A stretch of DNA of 64,000 nucleotides from DATFKA01 sp042095835 (GTDB lineage: Bacteria; Bacteroidota; Bacteroidia; Chitinophagales; Saprospiraceae): NCBI GenBank assembly GCA_042095835.1, contig JBELML010000006.1, positions 31,317 through 95,316 on the forward strand, given 5' to 3'. Position numbers and translations under genes: made by a program. Positions within the stretch are counted from its first letter, which is position 1. Every line of letters begins with the position of its first letter. The notes below the pieces were generated by a model. That model was given only the letters and a program-made list of their open reading frames with translations, was not told the origin of the DNA and ran no database searches. Shown one piece after another: positions 9,330-18,842 of the stretch.

Positions 9330-11219
9330 ATGAAAAAATTCTTTTTAAGTATTGCTGTCCTTGCTTGGAGTATCAGCAGCTATGCAACAGATCCCTATGA
9401 ATATGTGGTAGACCTTACCAAAGTAGAGGGAGACAAAGTTTATGTGGAGCTTAATACGCCCAAAGTAAAGGACAAAGAGATCACTTTCTATATGCCCAAA
9501 ATTGTGCCTGGCACCTACGCCATTGCCGATTATGGCCGAATGGTCTCCAATCTAAAAGCCTATGATAAAAAGGGCAGAGAACTCGAAGTAGATCGCGCCG
9601 ACAGTAATACCTGGACGATCAAGAAAGCCAAAAAAATGCGTAAAATTTCCTATTGGATTGAAGACACCTACGACACAGAGCTCGAAGGTCCTGACATCTT
9701 CCAACCAGCGGGAACAAATATCGAAGCCAATAAAAACTTTGTCATCAACACCAGCGGTTTTTTTGGCTACTTCAAAGGCATGACAAAGCAGCCATTTGAG
9801 CTGAACTTCATTTATGAAAAAGGCTTCTATGGTGCTACTGGTTTGAGCGACACCAATGACGAATCTATCTTGGGAGCATATGCAGCAGGTCGTACCAACT
9901 TAGATACCGATCAATTTATTGCTGAAGACTATGACAAACTCATCGACTCTCCACTGATGTATAGCAAGGCAGACACGGCCATTGTCAAAGTCGCTAATAC
10001 AGAAGTCCTAATTGCTAGCTATTCCCCCAATAATGTGGTGACCGCTGCGGAAATCGCTAAAAGTATTGCCGAAGTACTAGATGCTCAGAACAAATTCTTA
10101 GGCGGCAAGCTACCAGTCAACAAGTACGCTTTTATTTTCTACTTTACTGATCAGCCCGTTGTTTCCTATGGAGCATTGGAGCATTCTTATAGCTCCTTTT
10201 ATTATATGCCAGAAATGACAATTGAAGAAATGGGGCAGCAGTTACGCGATTTTGCCGCTCATGAGTTTTTCCATATCGTCACGCCATTGACTATCCACTC
10301 CGAGGAGATCGGCACTTTCGACTTCAACGATCCCAAGATGTCGCGTCACCTTTGGTTGTACGAAGGCATGACCGAATATTTTGCAGGCAGTGTACAAGTA
10401 AAGTATGGCTTGATCACTCCAGAAGAATACCTGGGGATGCTTCAGCAAAAGATAATCATAGCTACACAGTTCAAGGATGAGTTGCCTTTTACCGACCTGA
10501 GCTTAGGTGCTTTGGAAGAGCATGCCGATCAATACTACAATGTTTATCAAAAAGGTGCTTTGATTGGTATGGCCTTAGATATCCATTTGAGAGAATTATC
10601 AGACGGAGCGTATGGTGTACAAGAAATGATGGCTGGTCTCTCTGAAAAATACGGTATCACTAAATCTTTCAAAGATGAGCAGCTATTCGATGAAATCACT
10701 GCTATGACTTACCCTGAAATTGGTGAATTCTTGAAAACACACGTTGCTGGACCAACACCACTACCCTACCAAGAGATTTTTGACAAAGTAGGTGTCAATT
10801 ACATCGAAGGAGGCACCCAAAAGCAATATAGCATGGTGATCTCTCAGCAAACGATTACCGTAAAACCTTATAATGGTGTGCCAAGTTTAGCCATCAGCTC
10901 TGCTGATAACCTTGACGCTTTGGGAAAAGCACTCGGCCTTCAGACAGGAGATATTCTTGTAAAAATGAATGGAGAAAAGATTCCACCACTGGGCCCTGAG
11001 ATTCAAACCTTTTTTGGTGAGCAATACGTAGGTTTGGCCAATCTAGAAACTTTCAGTTTCACAGTAGCCAGGGAGGTAGATGGCGAAATGAAAGAAATCA
11101 AATTGAGTGCGCCCAACCAGCAAGTAGATGTACCGGTACCCGTAGTATTAGAGTTGAATGAAGAAGCAAGTGCCGAGCAATTGAAAATGAGAAAATTTTG
11201 GTTGGAGCCTGAAAAATAG
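9330..11219 (+). CDS. M61-family glycyl aminopeptidase-like protease with PDZ domain
   Basis: The 629-residue protein has a signal peptide (about 1-19) and the M61 layout: an N-terminal beta-rich domain, then a gluzincin catalytic domain with HEFFH at 311-315 and the third zinc ligand E349 in LYEGMTEY, and a PDZ-like domain at roughly 500-600 (the stretch LGLQTGDILVKMNGEKI is typical). M61 enzymes cleave N-terminal Gly or Ala residues and act in the periplasm or at the surface in Bacteroidota. It is monocistronic: a strong intrinsic terminator follows at 11244-11286. Confidence 0.88.
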   Translation: MKKFFLSIAVLAWSISSYATDPYEYVVDLTKVEGDKVYVELNTPKVKDKEITFYMPKIVPGTYAIADYGRMVSNLKAYDKKGRELEVDRADSNTWTIKKAKKMRKISYWIEDTYDTELEGPDIFQPAGTNIEANKNFVINTSGFFGYFKGMTKQPFELNFIYEKGFYGATGLSDTNDESILGAYAAGRTNLDTDQFIAEDYDKLIDSPLMYSKADTAIVKVANTEVLIASYSPNNVVTAAEIAKSIAEVLDAQNKFLGGKLPVNKYAFIFYFTDQPVVSYGALEHSYSSFYYMPEMTIEEMGQQLRDFAAHEFFHIVTPLTIHSEEIGTFDFNDPKMSRHLWLYEGMTEYFAGSVQVKYGLITPEEYLGMLQQKIIIATQFKDELPFTDLSLGALEEHADQYYNVYQKGALIGMALDIHLRELSDGAYGVQEMMAGLSEKYGITKSFKDEQLFDEITAMTYPEIGEFLKTHVAGPTPLPYQEIFDKVGVNYIEGGTQKQYSMVISQQTITVKPYNGVPSLAISSADNLDALGKALGLQTGDILVKMNGEKIPPLGPEIQTFFGEQYVGLANLETFSFTVAREVDGEMKEIKLSAPNQQVDVPVPVVLELNEEASAEQLKMRKFWLEPEK

Positions 11220-11243
11220 GATTAATCCCTCAAAATTTTTAGT

Positions 11244-11286
11244 AAAGAGCGTCCTCTCGAAAATTCGGGAGGACGCTCTTTTTTTT
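11244..11286 (+). terminator. Strong intrinsic terminator of the M61 gene
   Basis: A 13-bp perfect stem (AAAGAGCGTCCTC pairing with GAGGACGCTCTTT), extended inwards by C-G and A-T pairs, is followed by a run of T on the plus strand. It lies between convergent genes; read leftward the T tract is poor, so it mainly serves the M61 transcript. Confidence 0.85.
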
Positions 11287-11307
11287 GATATTTAAAATCA
11301 CTCTTAA

Positions 11308-12036
11308 TCAAAGTTTCTTTACACCTCTAACCGCCCAAGAAGCTTGATCCTGTAAAAAAATTATAATTTCCTGGTCTGGAGAATAAGCCTCGATTGATAT
11401 TTCCCCTCGATTTTGAGGAGATTCGATCGTCATTAATTGTTTGACGACCTGCACGTGCTCTAATGTACGTCCGGCATTTTCGCCTCTTGGCACAGCATTA
11501 GCAATAGAAGGCTGCACTAAGGCTACTTGTAAGATCACTTCTTGAGGAGCTGTTTCAAAAGCATAGTGGATTATTTTTTCAGAGGTATTCAGCTCCACCT
11601 GAAAAGGTATATAGTCTAAACGCTTACCTAGCTTCAAGATTTGTTTCCTGATTTCAGTCTCTCTAGAACCAATATGGCCTGAGCTACCATTGATCACCAA
11701 CTCTGGCGTATAGACGCGATTATCCCCTAGCTTATCTGCATAAGTGTATTGTCGTTGACTAAAAGCTTTTTGGCTATAAGGGTCTTTCCAACCCAATCTA
11801 TTCCAATAATCAACATGATAAGATAAGGCTATGACTGGAAGTGCTCGATCTGTTTTCAAGCGTTTGAGGACGCGATCCGCAGGAGGGCAGCTGGAACAAC
11901 CTTGAGAAGTAAACAGCTCCAATAATAGATAATCTGTCTCCTCTCCTGAATGGAGCCTAGCATCTTTTGACTTGGACCAGGAAGATAAAAAGCCTGCAAG
12001 GGCAATCGTAATTAAGCTTGTGATTAGAATGCGCAT
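11308..12036 (-). CDS. DUF1223 thioredoxin-fold envelope protein
   Basis: The 242-residue protein starts with a hydrophobic export signal (residues 1-18). The hallmark block LLLELFTSQGCSSCPPADRVL contains the CxxC pair C47/C50, characteristic of the DUF1223 thioredoxin-like family. Members are secreted or periplasmic; their chemistry is not well established, though a disulfide-related role is plausible from the CxxC. The gene stands alone, convergent with the M61 gene and separated from it by the terminator. Confidence 0.8.
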   Translation of the reverse strand: MRILITSLITIALAGFLSSWSKSKDARLHSGEETDYLLLELFTSQGCSSCPPADRVLKRLKTDRALPVIALSYHVDYWNRLGWKDPYSQKAFSQRQYTYADKLGDNRVYTPELVINGSSGHIGSRETEIRKQILKLGKRLDYIPFQVELNTSEKIIHYAFETAPQEVILQVALVQPSIANAVPRGENAGRTLEHVQVVKQLMTIESPQNRGEISIEAYSPDQEIIIFLQDQASWAVRGVKKL

Positions 12037-12383
12037 GATGTTTTATTTCGCCGAACAATACTCAGCTATAAAATGCTAAAGCTTTAACAAAACTTAAGGA
12101 AATATTCCAAGAAAACTGTCTTTAACACAACTTTCTCATCAAAAGCGCCTCATTTTTAAAACAAAATTCCCAATTCTGCAATTTATGAGTAGTTGTTAAG
12201 AAATGTCCGCTTCCTTACGTTTATACCGACCTATTAGATGCTTTCCCAGGCAACCCTTCTCACAAACAAGACTATTAGAGGTACTTATCTACTTTTAAAC
12301 ATAACCTTCTGTTGGGATGGAATACTGTAAAACGTTTTCATTCCTAGTCCTAGAAATCCAAGTTTTTCATCAAATCAACTTCA
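12037..12383. other. 347-bp divergent gap before the repeat-protein gene
   Basis: This gap separates the divergent DUF1223 and surface-protein genes. It has no gene. A candidate promoter for the surface-protein gene is at 12193-12223, leaving a 5' leader of about 150 bases without a recognised riboswitch. Confidence 0.5.
12193..12223 (+). promoter_or_regulatory. Candidate Bacteroidota promoter for the T9SS surface protein
   Basis: TTG at 12193-12195, then 20 bases, then TACGTTTA at 12216-12223. This matches the Bacteroidota -33/-7 pattern (TTTG, 19-21 bp, TAnnTTTG) except for the final base of the -7 box. Confidence 0.4.
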
Positions 12384-15300
12384 ATGAAACAACATTATCT
12401 ATTCTTCTTTTTCAGGCTTTTACTGCTAATGGTGATCGCCACACCTTTGGCTTACAGCCAAACTACCGTAAGCCTAGATGCGACAAAAGACAACAGTATC
12501 TATAGCGAAAACAACAACAGTAATGGCAGCGGTGCAAACCTTTTTGCGGGTAGAACCAATGAAGGCAACCTTCGTCGCCTTTTAGTACAATTCGATTTAG
12601 ATGGAATCCCTAGTGGTGCTACTGTGACTGATGTCAGCCTAAGACTCGTAGGAAATAGGCAAAGTACCGATGCGGTCACGGCTCACCGTTTGAATGCAGA
12701 TTGGGGAGAGAGCACTTCAGATGCAGCGGGGCAAGAAGGGAGAGGAGCTGCTGCTGGCCCGAATGATGCCACCTGGAATTTTAATTTTTTCAACTCAGAA
12801 AGCTGGTCTACCGCTGGTGGAGATTTTGTTTCCGCAGCAAGCGCAACGGATGGAGTCTCTAGTGGTGCAGAATCTATCTGGGAAGGCAGCGGTATGGTAG
12901 CCGATGTCCAAGCTTGGCTTGATGGAACAGCCGAAAATTTCGGTTGGATTCTCATCGGTGATGAAAATCAAAATAGTTCAGCCGTACGACTAGCCTCTAA
13001 AGAAAACAGTAGTGTTGCTAATCATCCTACCCTAGAAATCACCTACGAGGTGGATTGTGCAGCGGATGGTGGTACGATAGCCATAGCAGATGGAGGAGGT
13101 GATGTGATCGATATTTGTGTAGGTGATGGCGAGAGTGATGCCTTTTCTGCTGACTTATCTGATGCAGTTGGGAGTAACTCCACTTGGGTGATCACCGATG
13201 CCGATGCTAATATCTTAATGCTTTCCAACTCTAACACCTTCGATTTAGAGGGAGCTGGAGAAGGCGTATGCTTAATCTGGCATTTAAGTTTTGAAGATGA
13301 CCTTACAGGTGCCGAAATTGGAAATAATGCCTCTCAATTAGGAGGCTGTTTTGATTTATCAAATCCGATTACCGTCAACCGTACTGGTGTTGATGGTGGT
13401 GTTATTGCTTTAGAAGACGGTAGCACGGAGCTTACGATTTGTGCAGGTGATGGTGTAGCTGATCCTTTTACCGTTAACCTGGATAGCGCATCTGGCACCA
13501 ATTCTATTTGGGTCATTACTGATGCCCAAGTCAATATCCTAGCATTAGCCGATACCAACGTTTTCGATTTGGATGGTGCTGGCGGTGGTGTTTGCTTAGT
13601 ATGGCACCTCAGTTTTGAAGATGGTCTAGATGGTGCTGAAGTAGGCGCTAATGCGGCTGACCTAGATGGCTGCTATGATCTTTCCAATCCTATCACGGTC
13701 AACCGTAATGGTGTAGATGGTGGTGTCATCAGTATTGCTGGCAGTGGAGAGGAATCTATTGATATTTGTGCTGGCGATGGTATGAGCGATGCCTTTACTG
13801 TAGAGTTAACCGGCAATGAAGGCTCCAACTCTACCTGGGTCATCACTGATGCTGATGCCAATATCTTGGCGATTGCAGATACTAATGTATTTGACTTAGA
13901 AGGTGCAGGTCCGGGCGTTTGTCTGGTTTGGCACTTGAGCTATGAAGATGATTTAATGGGTGCCGCAGTAGGTAATAATGCTGCTGACTTAACTGGTTGC
14001 TTCGACCTTTCCAATCCAATCACCGTCAATCGTACCGGTGTAAATGGTGGAGAAATCGCACTAGAAGATGGTGGTACCGAACTCACTATTTGTGCAGGAG
14101 ATGGTACTGCTGATCCTTTTACAGTAAACCTCACGGGTGCTGAAGGTGCCAATAGCGCTTGGGTCATCACCGATGCTGATGCCAATATATTAGGTGTCGC
14201 CGATACCAATGTATTCGATTTTGATGGTGCAGGACCTGGCCTTTGTCTCGTATGGCACCTAAGCTTCGCAGATGGCTTGACCGGTGCTGAAGTGGGTAAT
14301 AATGCGGCTGATCTCATGGGCTGTTTTGATCTTTCTAATCCTATTTCCGTCACTAGAAACCAACCAGATGGTGGTGTCATCACCATCGCAAATGGTGGAG
14401 GTGATGTAATTGATATTTGTGCTGGCGATGGTACTAGCGATGCATTTACCGTTGATTTAGATAGCGCAATGGGTACAAACTCCATCTGGGTCATCACTGA
14501 TGCTGATGCCAATATTTTAGCTCTAGCTGATACTAATGTATTTGATTTAGAAGGTGCAGGCCCGGGCGTATGTCTGGTTTGGCACTTGAGCTTTGAAGAT
14601 GGACTAATGGGTGCCGCAGTAGGTAATAATGCGGCTGACTTGACTGGTTGCTTCGATCTTTCTAATCCAATCACCGTCAATCGTACCGGTGTAAATGGTG
14701 GAGAAATCGCACTAGAAGATGGTGGTACCGAACTCACTATTTGTGCAGGAGATGGTACTGCTGATCCTTTTACAGTAAACCTCACGGGTGCTGAAGGTGC
14801 CAATAGCGCTTGGGTCATCACCGATGCTGATGCCAATATATTAGGTGTCGCCGATACCAATGTATTCGATTTTGATGGTGCAGGACCTGGCCTTTGTCTC
14901 GTATGGCACCTAAGCTTCGCAGATGGCTTGACCGGTGCTGAAGTGGGTAATAATGCGGCTGATCTCATGGGCTGTTTTGATCTTTCTAATCCTATTTCCG
15001 TCACTAGAAACCAACCAGATGGTGGTGTCATCACCATCGCAAATGGTGGAGGTGATGTAATTGATATTTGTGCTGGCGATGGTACTAGCGATGCATTTAC
15101 CGTTGATTTAGATAGCGCAATGGGTACAAACTCCATCTGGGTCATCACTGATGCTGATGCCAATATTTTAGCTCTAGCTGATACTAATGTATTTGATTTA
15201 GAAGGTGCAGGCCCGGGCGTATGTCTGGTTTGGCACTTGAGCTTTGAAGATGGACTAATGGGTGCCGCAGTAGGTAATAATGCGGCTGACTTGACTGGTT

Positions 15301-16949
15301 GCTTCGATCTTTCTAATCCAATCACCGTCAATCGTACCGGTGTAAATGGTGGAGAAATCGCACTAGAAGATGGTGGTACCGAACTCACTATTTGTGCAGG
15401 AGATGGTACTGCTGATCCTTTTACAGTAAACCTCACGGGTGCTGAAGGTGCCAATAGCGCTTGGGTCATCACCGATGCCGATGCCAATATCTTAGCGATT
15501 GCCGATACCAATGTATTTGACTTAGACGGTGCAGGACCTGGTATTTGTCTCGTATGGCACCTAAGCTTCGCTGATGGCCTCACGGGTGCTGAAGTAGGTA
15601 ATAATGCTTCGGATCTCATGGGCTGCTTCGACCTTTCCAACCCAATCTCTATCAATAGAATTGAGGTGGATTCAACTCTAGATGGTGGAATGATTTCACT
15701 AGAAGATGGCAGTACAGAAACAACCATCTGTGCAGGTGATGGCACTAGTGATGCCTTAACTGTAAGCCTAACTGGAGCCTCAGGAATGAACTCAGCCTGG
15801 GTCATTACCGATGCCGATGCTAACATCTTAGCGATTGCCGACACCAATGTGATTGATTTAGAAGGTGCAGGACCTGGTGTATGCTTAATCTGGCATTTAA
15901 GTTTCTCTGATGGCTTAATGGGTGCAGCGGTAGGGAATAATGCTGCCGACCTACAGGGATGTTTCTCCCTTTCTAATCCAATCACGGTCAACAGAGATGG
16001 TGTTGATGGCGGTACAATTGCACTTGAAGATGGCAGTACAGAAATAACGATCTGTGCAGGTGATGATTCAAGTGATGCTTTCTCTGCCAATCTTGACGGT
16101 GCTACGGGCAGTAATTCTGCTTGGGTCATTACGGATGCTGATGCCAATATCTTGGCGATTGCCGATACGAACGTATTTGATTTAGATGGTGCTGGACCTG
16201 GAGTTTGTTTAGTTTGGCATTTAAGCTTTGAAGAAGGACTAATGGGTGCCGCAGTAGGCAATAATGCTGCCGACCTCATGGGCTGCTTCGACCTATCCAA
16301 TCCTATCACGGTTAACCGTACAGGAGTAGATGGTGGTATGATTGAGTTAACCGATGGCGGAGGAACAGAACTGACCATCTGTGCAGGTGATGGAACCAGC
16401 GATGAGTTTGCTGTAACGCTTTCTGATGCAGCAGGAGCAAACTCTGCTTGGGTGATCACCGATGCCAATGCCAATATTTTGGCTTTAGCGGACACGAATG
16501 TGTTTGATTTAGAGGGCGCTGGCGCTGGTGTATGTTTGATCTGGCACCTAAGCTTCGAAGATGGTTTGACGGGCGTAGAAGTGGGTAACAATGCTGCCGA
16601 TCTCATGGGCTGCTTTGATTTATCTAATCCGATTACAGTGACTCGTGATACTACTGGAGAAATCTGTGTAACCTCGACTTCTGTACTCCAAGCCGCCGAG
16701 GTAGACTTCACACTTTGGCCAAACCCAGCAAATGATGAGCTAAGTATTGAAGCTAGGCTACCCGAACAACCTAAGCAACTCATCCTGGAAGTACGCTCTA
16801 CGGTAGGTCAGATAGTGATCAGAAAAACACTAGATCAACGTACCGCAGTCAACGAACGATTAAATATCAGTGTATTACCAGAAGGGTTATATTTCCTTAC
16901 CCTGCGTACGGAAAAAGCTATCGTAACCGACCGATTCTTTAAACAGTAA
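12384..16949 (+). CDS. Large secreted surface protein: DNRLRE domain, 11 repeat modules, T9SS sorting domain
   Basis: The 1521-residue protein has a signal peptide (about 1-25) and an N-terminal DNRLRE/CBM96-like domain (about 26-220; DATKDNSIY, LLVQFDLDGIPSGATV). Eleven tandem modules of about 108-109 residues follow. Each has DGG.I, a DICAGDG or TICAGDG block, WVITDADANIL, DTNVFDLEGAGPG, CLVWHLSF and GCFDLSNPITVNR, with three conserved cysteines. The last ~85 residues (from FTLWPNPANDELSIEA) are a type A T9SS sorting domain, so it should cross the outer membrane and be anchored or released. The modules probably form an extended stalk. Function may be adhesion (inference). Modules 4-5 and 6-7 are virtually identical at the DNA level (see repeat at 14012). 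Confidence 0.85.
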   Translation: MKQHYLFFFFRLLLLMVIATPLAYSQTTVSLDATKDNSIYSENNNSNGSGANLFAGRTNEGNLRRLLVQFDLDGIPSGATVTDVSLRLVGNRQSTDAVTAHRLNADWGESTSDAAGQEGRGAAAGPNDATWNFNFFNSESWSTAGGDFVSAASATDGVSSGAESIWEGSGMVADVQAWLDGTAENFGWILIGDENQNSSAVRLASKENSSVANHPTLEITYEVDCAADGGTIAIADGGGDVIDICVGDGESDAFSADLSDAVGSNSTWVITDADANILMLSNSNTFDLEGAGEGVCLIWHLSFEDDLTGAEIGNNASQLGGCFDLSNPITVNRTGVDGGVIALEDGSTELTICAGDGVADPFTVNLDSASGTNSIWVITDAQVNILALADTNVFDLDGAGGGVCLVWHLSFEDGLDGAEVGANAADLDGCYDLSNPITVNRNGVDGGVISIAGSGEESIDICAGDGMSDAFTVELTGNEGSNSTWVITDADANILAIADTNVFDLEGAGPGVCLVWHLSYEDDLMGAAVGNNAADLTGCFDLSNPITVNRTGVNGGEIALEDGGTELTICAGDGTADPFTVNLTGAEGANSAWVITDADANILGVADTNVFDFDGAGPGLCLVWHLSFADGLTGAEVGNNAADLMGCFDLSNPISVTRNQPDGGVITIANGGGDVIDICAGDGTSDAFTVDLDSAMGTNSIWVITDADANILALADTNVFDLEGAGPGVCLVWHLSFEDGLMGAAVGNNAADLTGCFDLSNPITVNRTGVNGGEIALEDGGTELTICAGDGTADPFTVNLTGAEGANSAWVITDADANILGVADTNVFDFDGAGPGLCLVWHLSFADGLTGAEVGNNAADLMGCFDLSNPISVTRNQPDGGVITIANGGGDVIDICAGDGTSDAFTVDLDSAMGTNSIWVITDADANILALADTNVFDLEGAGPGVCLVWHLSFEDGLMGAAVGNNAADLTGCFDLSNPITVNRTGVNGGEIALEDGGTELTICAGDGTADPFTVNLTGAEGANSAWVITDADANILAIADTNVFDLDGAGPGICLVWHLSFADGLTGAEVGNNASDLMGCFDLSNPISINRIEVDSTLDGGMISLEDGSTETTICAGDGTSDALTVSLTGASGMNSAWVITDADANILAIADTNVIDLEGAGPGVCLIWHLSFSDGLMGAAVGNNAADLQGCFSLSNPITVNRDGVDGGTIALEDGSTEITICAGDDSSDAFSANLDGATGSNSAWVITDADANILAIADTNVFDLDGAGPGVCLVWHLSFEEGLMGAAVGNNAADLMGCFDLSNPITVNRTGVDGGMIELTDGGGTELTICAGDGTSDEFAVTLSDAAGANSAWVITDANANILALADTNVFDLEGAGAGVCLIWHLSFEDGLTGVEVGNNAADLMGCFDLSNPITVTRDTTGEICVTSTSVLQAAEVDFTLWPNPANDELSIEARLPEQPKQLILEVRSTVGQIVIRKTLDQRTAVNERLNISVLPEGLYFLTLRTEKAIVTDRFFKQ
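14012..15477 (+). repeat. 651-bp tandem duplication within the surface-protein gene
   Basis: A 651-bp unit (217 codons, two protein modules) is present 2.25 times with essentially no differences by eye: anchors at 14040, 14691 and 15342 are exactly 651 bp apart. The flanking modules are much more diverged. This points to recent in-frame unit duplication, and it is a place where short-read assembly could miscount copies. Confidence 0.9.
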
Positions 16950-16976
16950 TTCACGTAGATATACAGTATTATACCC

Positions 16977-17008
16977 AAGGGGGAGCTAGCTAGTCTAGTT
17001 CCCCCTTT
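16977..17008 (+). terminator. Hairpin terminator after the surface-protein gene
   Basis: An 8-bp stem (AAGGGGGA/TCCCCCTT) whose loop contains further CTAG pairing, 27 bp after the stop. The T tract is short (TTTGT), so efficiency is uncertain, but it separates the surface-protein gene from the glycan operon promoter at 17036. Confidence 0.65.
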
Positions 17009-17035
17009 GTAATTACGATCAATTTACGCTCCCCA

Positions 17036-17067
17036 TTGAATTTATGTGTTAGAAAAGCTTACTTTTG
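17036..17067 (+). promoter_or_regulatory. Promoter of the 12-gene glycan operon
   Basis: TTG at 17036-17038, 21 bases, then TACTTTTG at 17060-17067, a full match to the Bacteroidota -7 consensus TAnnTTTG. The start point would be near 17073, giving a leader of about 39 bases to the ATG at 17112. A three-codon reading frame ends immediately before that ATG. Confidence 0.65.
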
Positions 17068-17111
17068 CACTCTAAATCAGCGTTTATTCAACTCACGTAA
17101 TGGAACAGTAA

Positions 17112-18254
17112 ATGGAAAAAGTAATTCCCAACATTCAAATGGTAGACTTAAAAGGGCAATATCATAATATCAAAGCCGAAGTCGACCAATCTCTCCGCGA
17201 AGTAATTGATTCCTGCGCTTTTATCAACGGCCCCAAAGTGAAATCATTTAAAGCTTCTATGGAGTCCTACCTTGGAGCAAAATATGTGATTCCATGTGGC
17301 AATGGTACCGATGCCTTACAAATCGCCATGATGGCATTAGATATGCCACAAGGTGCTGAAGTCATTGTTCCTGCTTTTACATACGTAGCTACTGCTGAAG
17401 TCATCGCCTTATTGGGCTTTAAACCAGTCATGGTTGATGTTGATCCCCATACCTTCAACATCACTCCTGAAATTGTAGAGGCGGCTATTACGCCCAACAC
17501 CAAGGCCATTGTGCCTGTACATCTTTTTGGTCAAAGTTGTGACATGGCTCCTATTCAAGCATTAGCGGCTAAGCATAATTTATGGGTAATCGAAGATAAT
17601 GCTCAGGCAATTGGTGCTGATTATACCTATCCAGATGGGAAGGTGGTCAAGACAGGCTTGCTGAGTCATATTGGTGGCACTTCTTTTTATCCATCCAAAA
17701 ATCTGGGCGCTTACGGTGATGGTGGTGCCTTATATACCAACGATGATGTCCTAGGCCCAAAATTACAAATCATTGCCAACCACGGTCAAGTAAAAAGATA
17801 TTACCACGACTTTGTAGGGGTCAATTCTAGACTAGATTCTTTCCAGGCTGCTATCCTAGATATCAAACTGAAGCATCTTGATGAATACGCCGCTGCGCGA
17901 CGTCAAGCGGCAGACTATTACGATCAAGCATTTGCTGGTATGGAAGATCAACTCCTCACTCCGGCAAGGGCATCTTATTCTTCTCACGTTTTTCATCAAT
18001 ATACCCTCAAGGTAAAAACGGGCAATAGAGACGAGCTACAGACTTATCTCAAGGAGAATGGAGTACCTAGTATGATTTATTACCCAGTGCCATTATATAA
18101 GCAGGAAGCTTACCGTCATCAGGCGGATGAAAACTTCTTCCTGCCTGTTACAGAACAACTGTGTCAAGAGGTCATTTCTTTACCTATGCATACGGAGTTG
18201 ACAGAAGAGGCACTAGCCTATATTGTAGATACGGTTAAAGGATTTTTTAAATAA
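17112..18254 (+). CDS. DegT/DnrJ/EryC1/StrS sugar aminotransferase, WbpE-like
   Basis: The 380-residue PLP enzyme is a sugar 3-aminotransferase of the DegT/StrS family. The PLP-contacting EDNAQA lies at 161-166 (D162) and the Schiff-base lysine is K196 in SFYPSKNLGAYGDGG. WbpE converts UDP-2-acetamido-3-keto-glucuronate to the 3-amino sugar. The assignment to WbpE rather than a 4-aminotransferase rests on the next two genes, a WbpD-like acetyltransferase and a UDP-HexNAc 6-dehydrogenase. Its P. gingivalis counterpart PorR is needed for A-LPS (recalled from literature). First gene of a tightly packed 12-gene operon; the acetyltransferase starts five bases later. Confidence 0.85.
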   Translation: MEKVIPNIQMVDLKGQYHNIKAEVDQSLREVIDSCAFINGPKVKSFKASMESYLGAKYVIPCGNGTDALQIAMMALDMPQGAEVIVPAFTYVATAEVIALLGFKPVMVDVDPHTFNITPEIVEAAITPNTKAIVPVHLFGQSCDMAPIQALAAKHNLWVIEDNAQAIGADYTYPDGKVVKTGLLSHIGGTSFYPSKNLGAYGDGGALYTNDDVLGPKLQIIANHGQVKRYYHDFVGVNSRLDSFQAAILDIKLKHLDEYAAARRQAADYYDQAFAGMEDQLLTPARASYSSHVFHQYTLKVKTGNRDELQTYLKENGVPSMIYYPVPLYKQEAYRHQADENFFLPVTEQLCQEVISLPMHTELTEEALAYIVDTVKGFFK

Positions 18255-18259
18255 ACCCC

Positions 18260-18838
18260 ATGGATTACTTTGTACACGAGTCTGCCTACGTTGATGAGGG
18301 TGCGCAAATTGGGCAAGGCTCCAAAATTTGGCACTTCTGCCATATTATGCCTGGTGCTATTTTGGGAGAACATTGCAACTTAGGGCAAAATGTATTTGTA
18401 GCCAATGGCGTTATTCTGGGAAATAATGTGAAGGTGCAAAACAACGTTTCCATTTATGAAGGGGTCATATGTGAAGAAGACGTATTCCTGGGGCCATCAA
18501 TGGTATTTACGAATGTCATCAATCCCCGAAGCGGTGTTAATCGTAAAAATGAGTTCCTCAGAACTAAAGTCGGTAGAGGAGCATCGATTGGTGCGAATGC
18601 TACCATTGTCTGCGGTAATGACATCGGGCAATATGCCTTCATCGGCGCAGGTGCAGTAGTCACGGGTACCGTACCGGATTTTGCCTTGGTAGTAGGCACC
18701 CCAGCCCGACAAATTGGATGGATGAGTAAGCACGGGGAGCGATTACAATTTAATGAGCAGGGCGAAGCTGCCTGTCCAGCCACCCAAGAAATTTATTTTA
18801 AAAAAGATAAGGTAGTTACTCTAAAAGTTACTACTTAA
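18260..18838 (+). CDS. Left-handed beta-helix sugar N-acetyltransferase, WbpD-like
   Basis: The 192-residue protein is a hexapeptide-repeat acyltransferase, with repeated turns such as IGQGSKIWHFCHI, LGQNVFVANGVILGNNV, IGANATIVCGNDIGQYAFIGAGAVVTG. This layout and the N-terminal YFVHESAYVDEGAQIG are typical of WbpD/WlbB, which acetylate the 3-amino group of UDP-2-acetamido-3-amino-2,3-dideoxyglucuronate using acetyl-CoA. It would act directly after the aminotransferase encoded five bases upstream. The stop is four bases before the dehydrogenase start. Cytoplasmic. Confidence 0.85.
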   Translation: MDYFVHESAYVDEGAQIGQGSKIWHFCHIMPGAILGEHCNLGQNVFVANGVILGNNVKVQNNVSIYEGVICEEDVFLGPSMVFTNVINPRSGVNRKNEFLRTKVGRGASIGANATIVCGNDIGQYAFIGAGAVVTGTVPDFALVVGTPARQIGWMSKHGERLQFNEQGEAACPATQEIYFKKDKVVTLKVTT

Positions 18839-18842
18839 GATA

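Noticed and set aside
13940..16783. 947-codon open frame on the minus strand opposite the surface-protein repeats
   Set aside because: It is a shadow of the repetitive plus-strand gene: its residues are Ser/Pro/Ala-rich copies of the antisense modules, and the plus-strand product has a signal peptide and a T9SS sorting domain.
12384..16949. Regular repeats suggesting a CRISPR or satellite array
   Set aside because: The repeats are in-frame protein modules of about 325 bp inside one gene; there are no short repeats with unique spacers.
17100..17111. Three-codon open frame directly before the WbpE-like ATG
   Set aside because: It is too short to call a leader peptide, and no attenuator hairpin is seen after it; recorded only as a curiosity.
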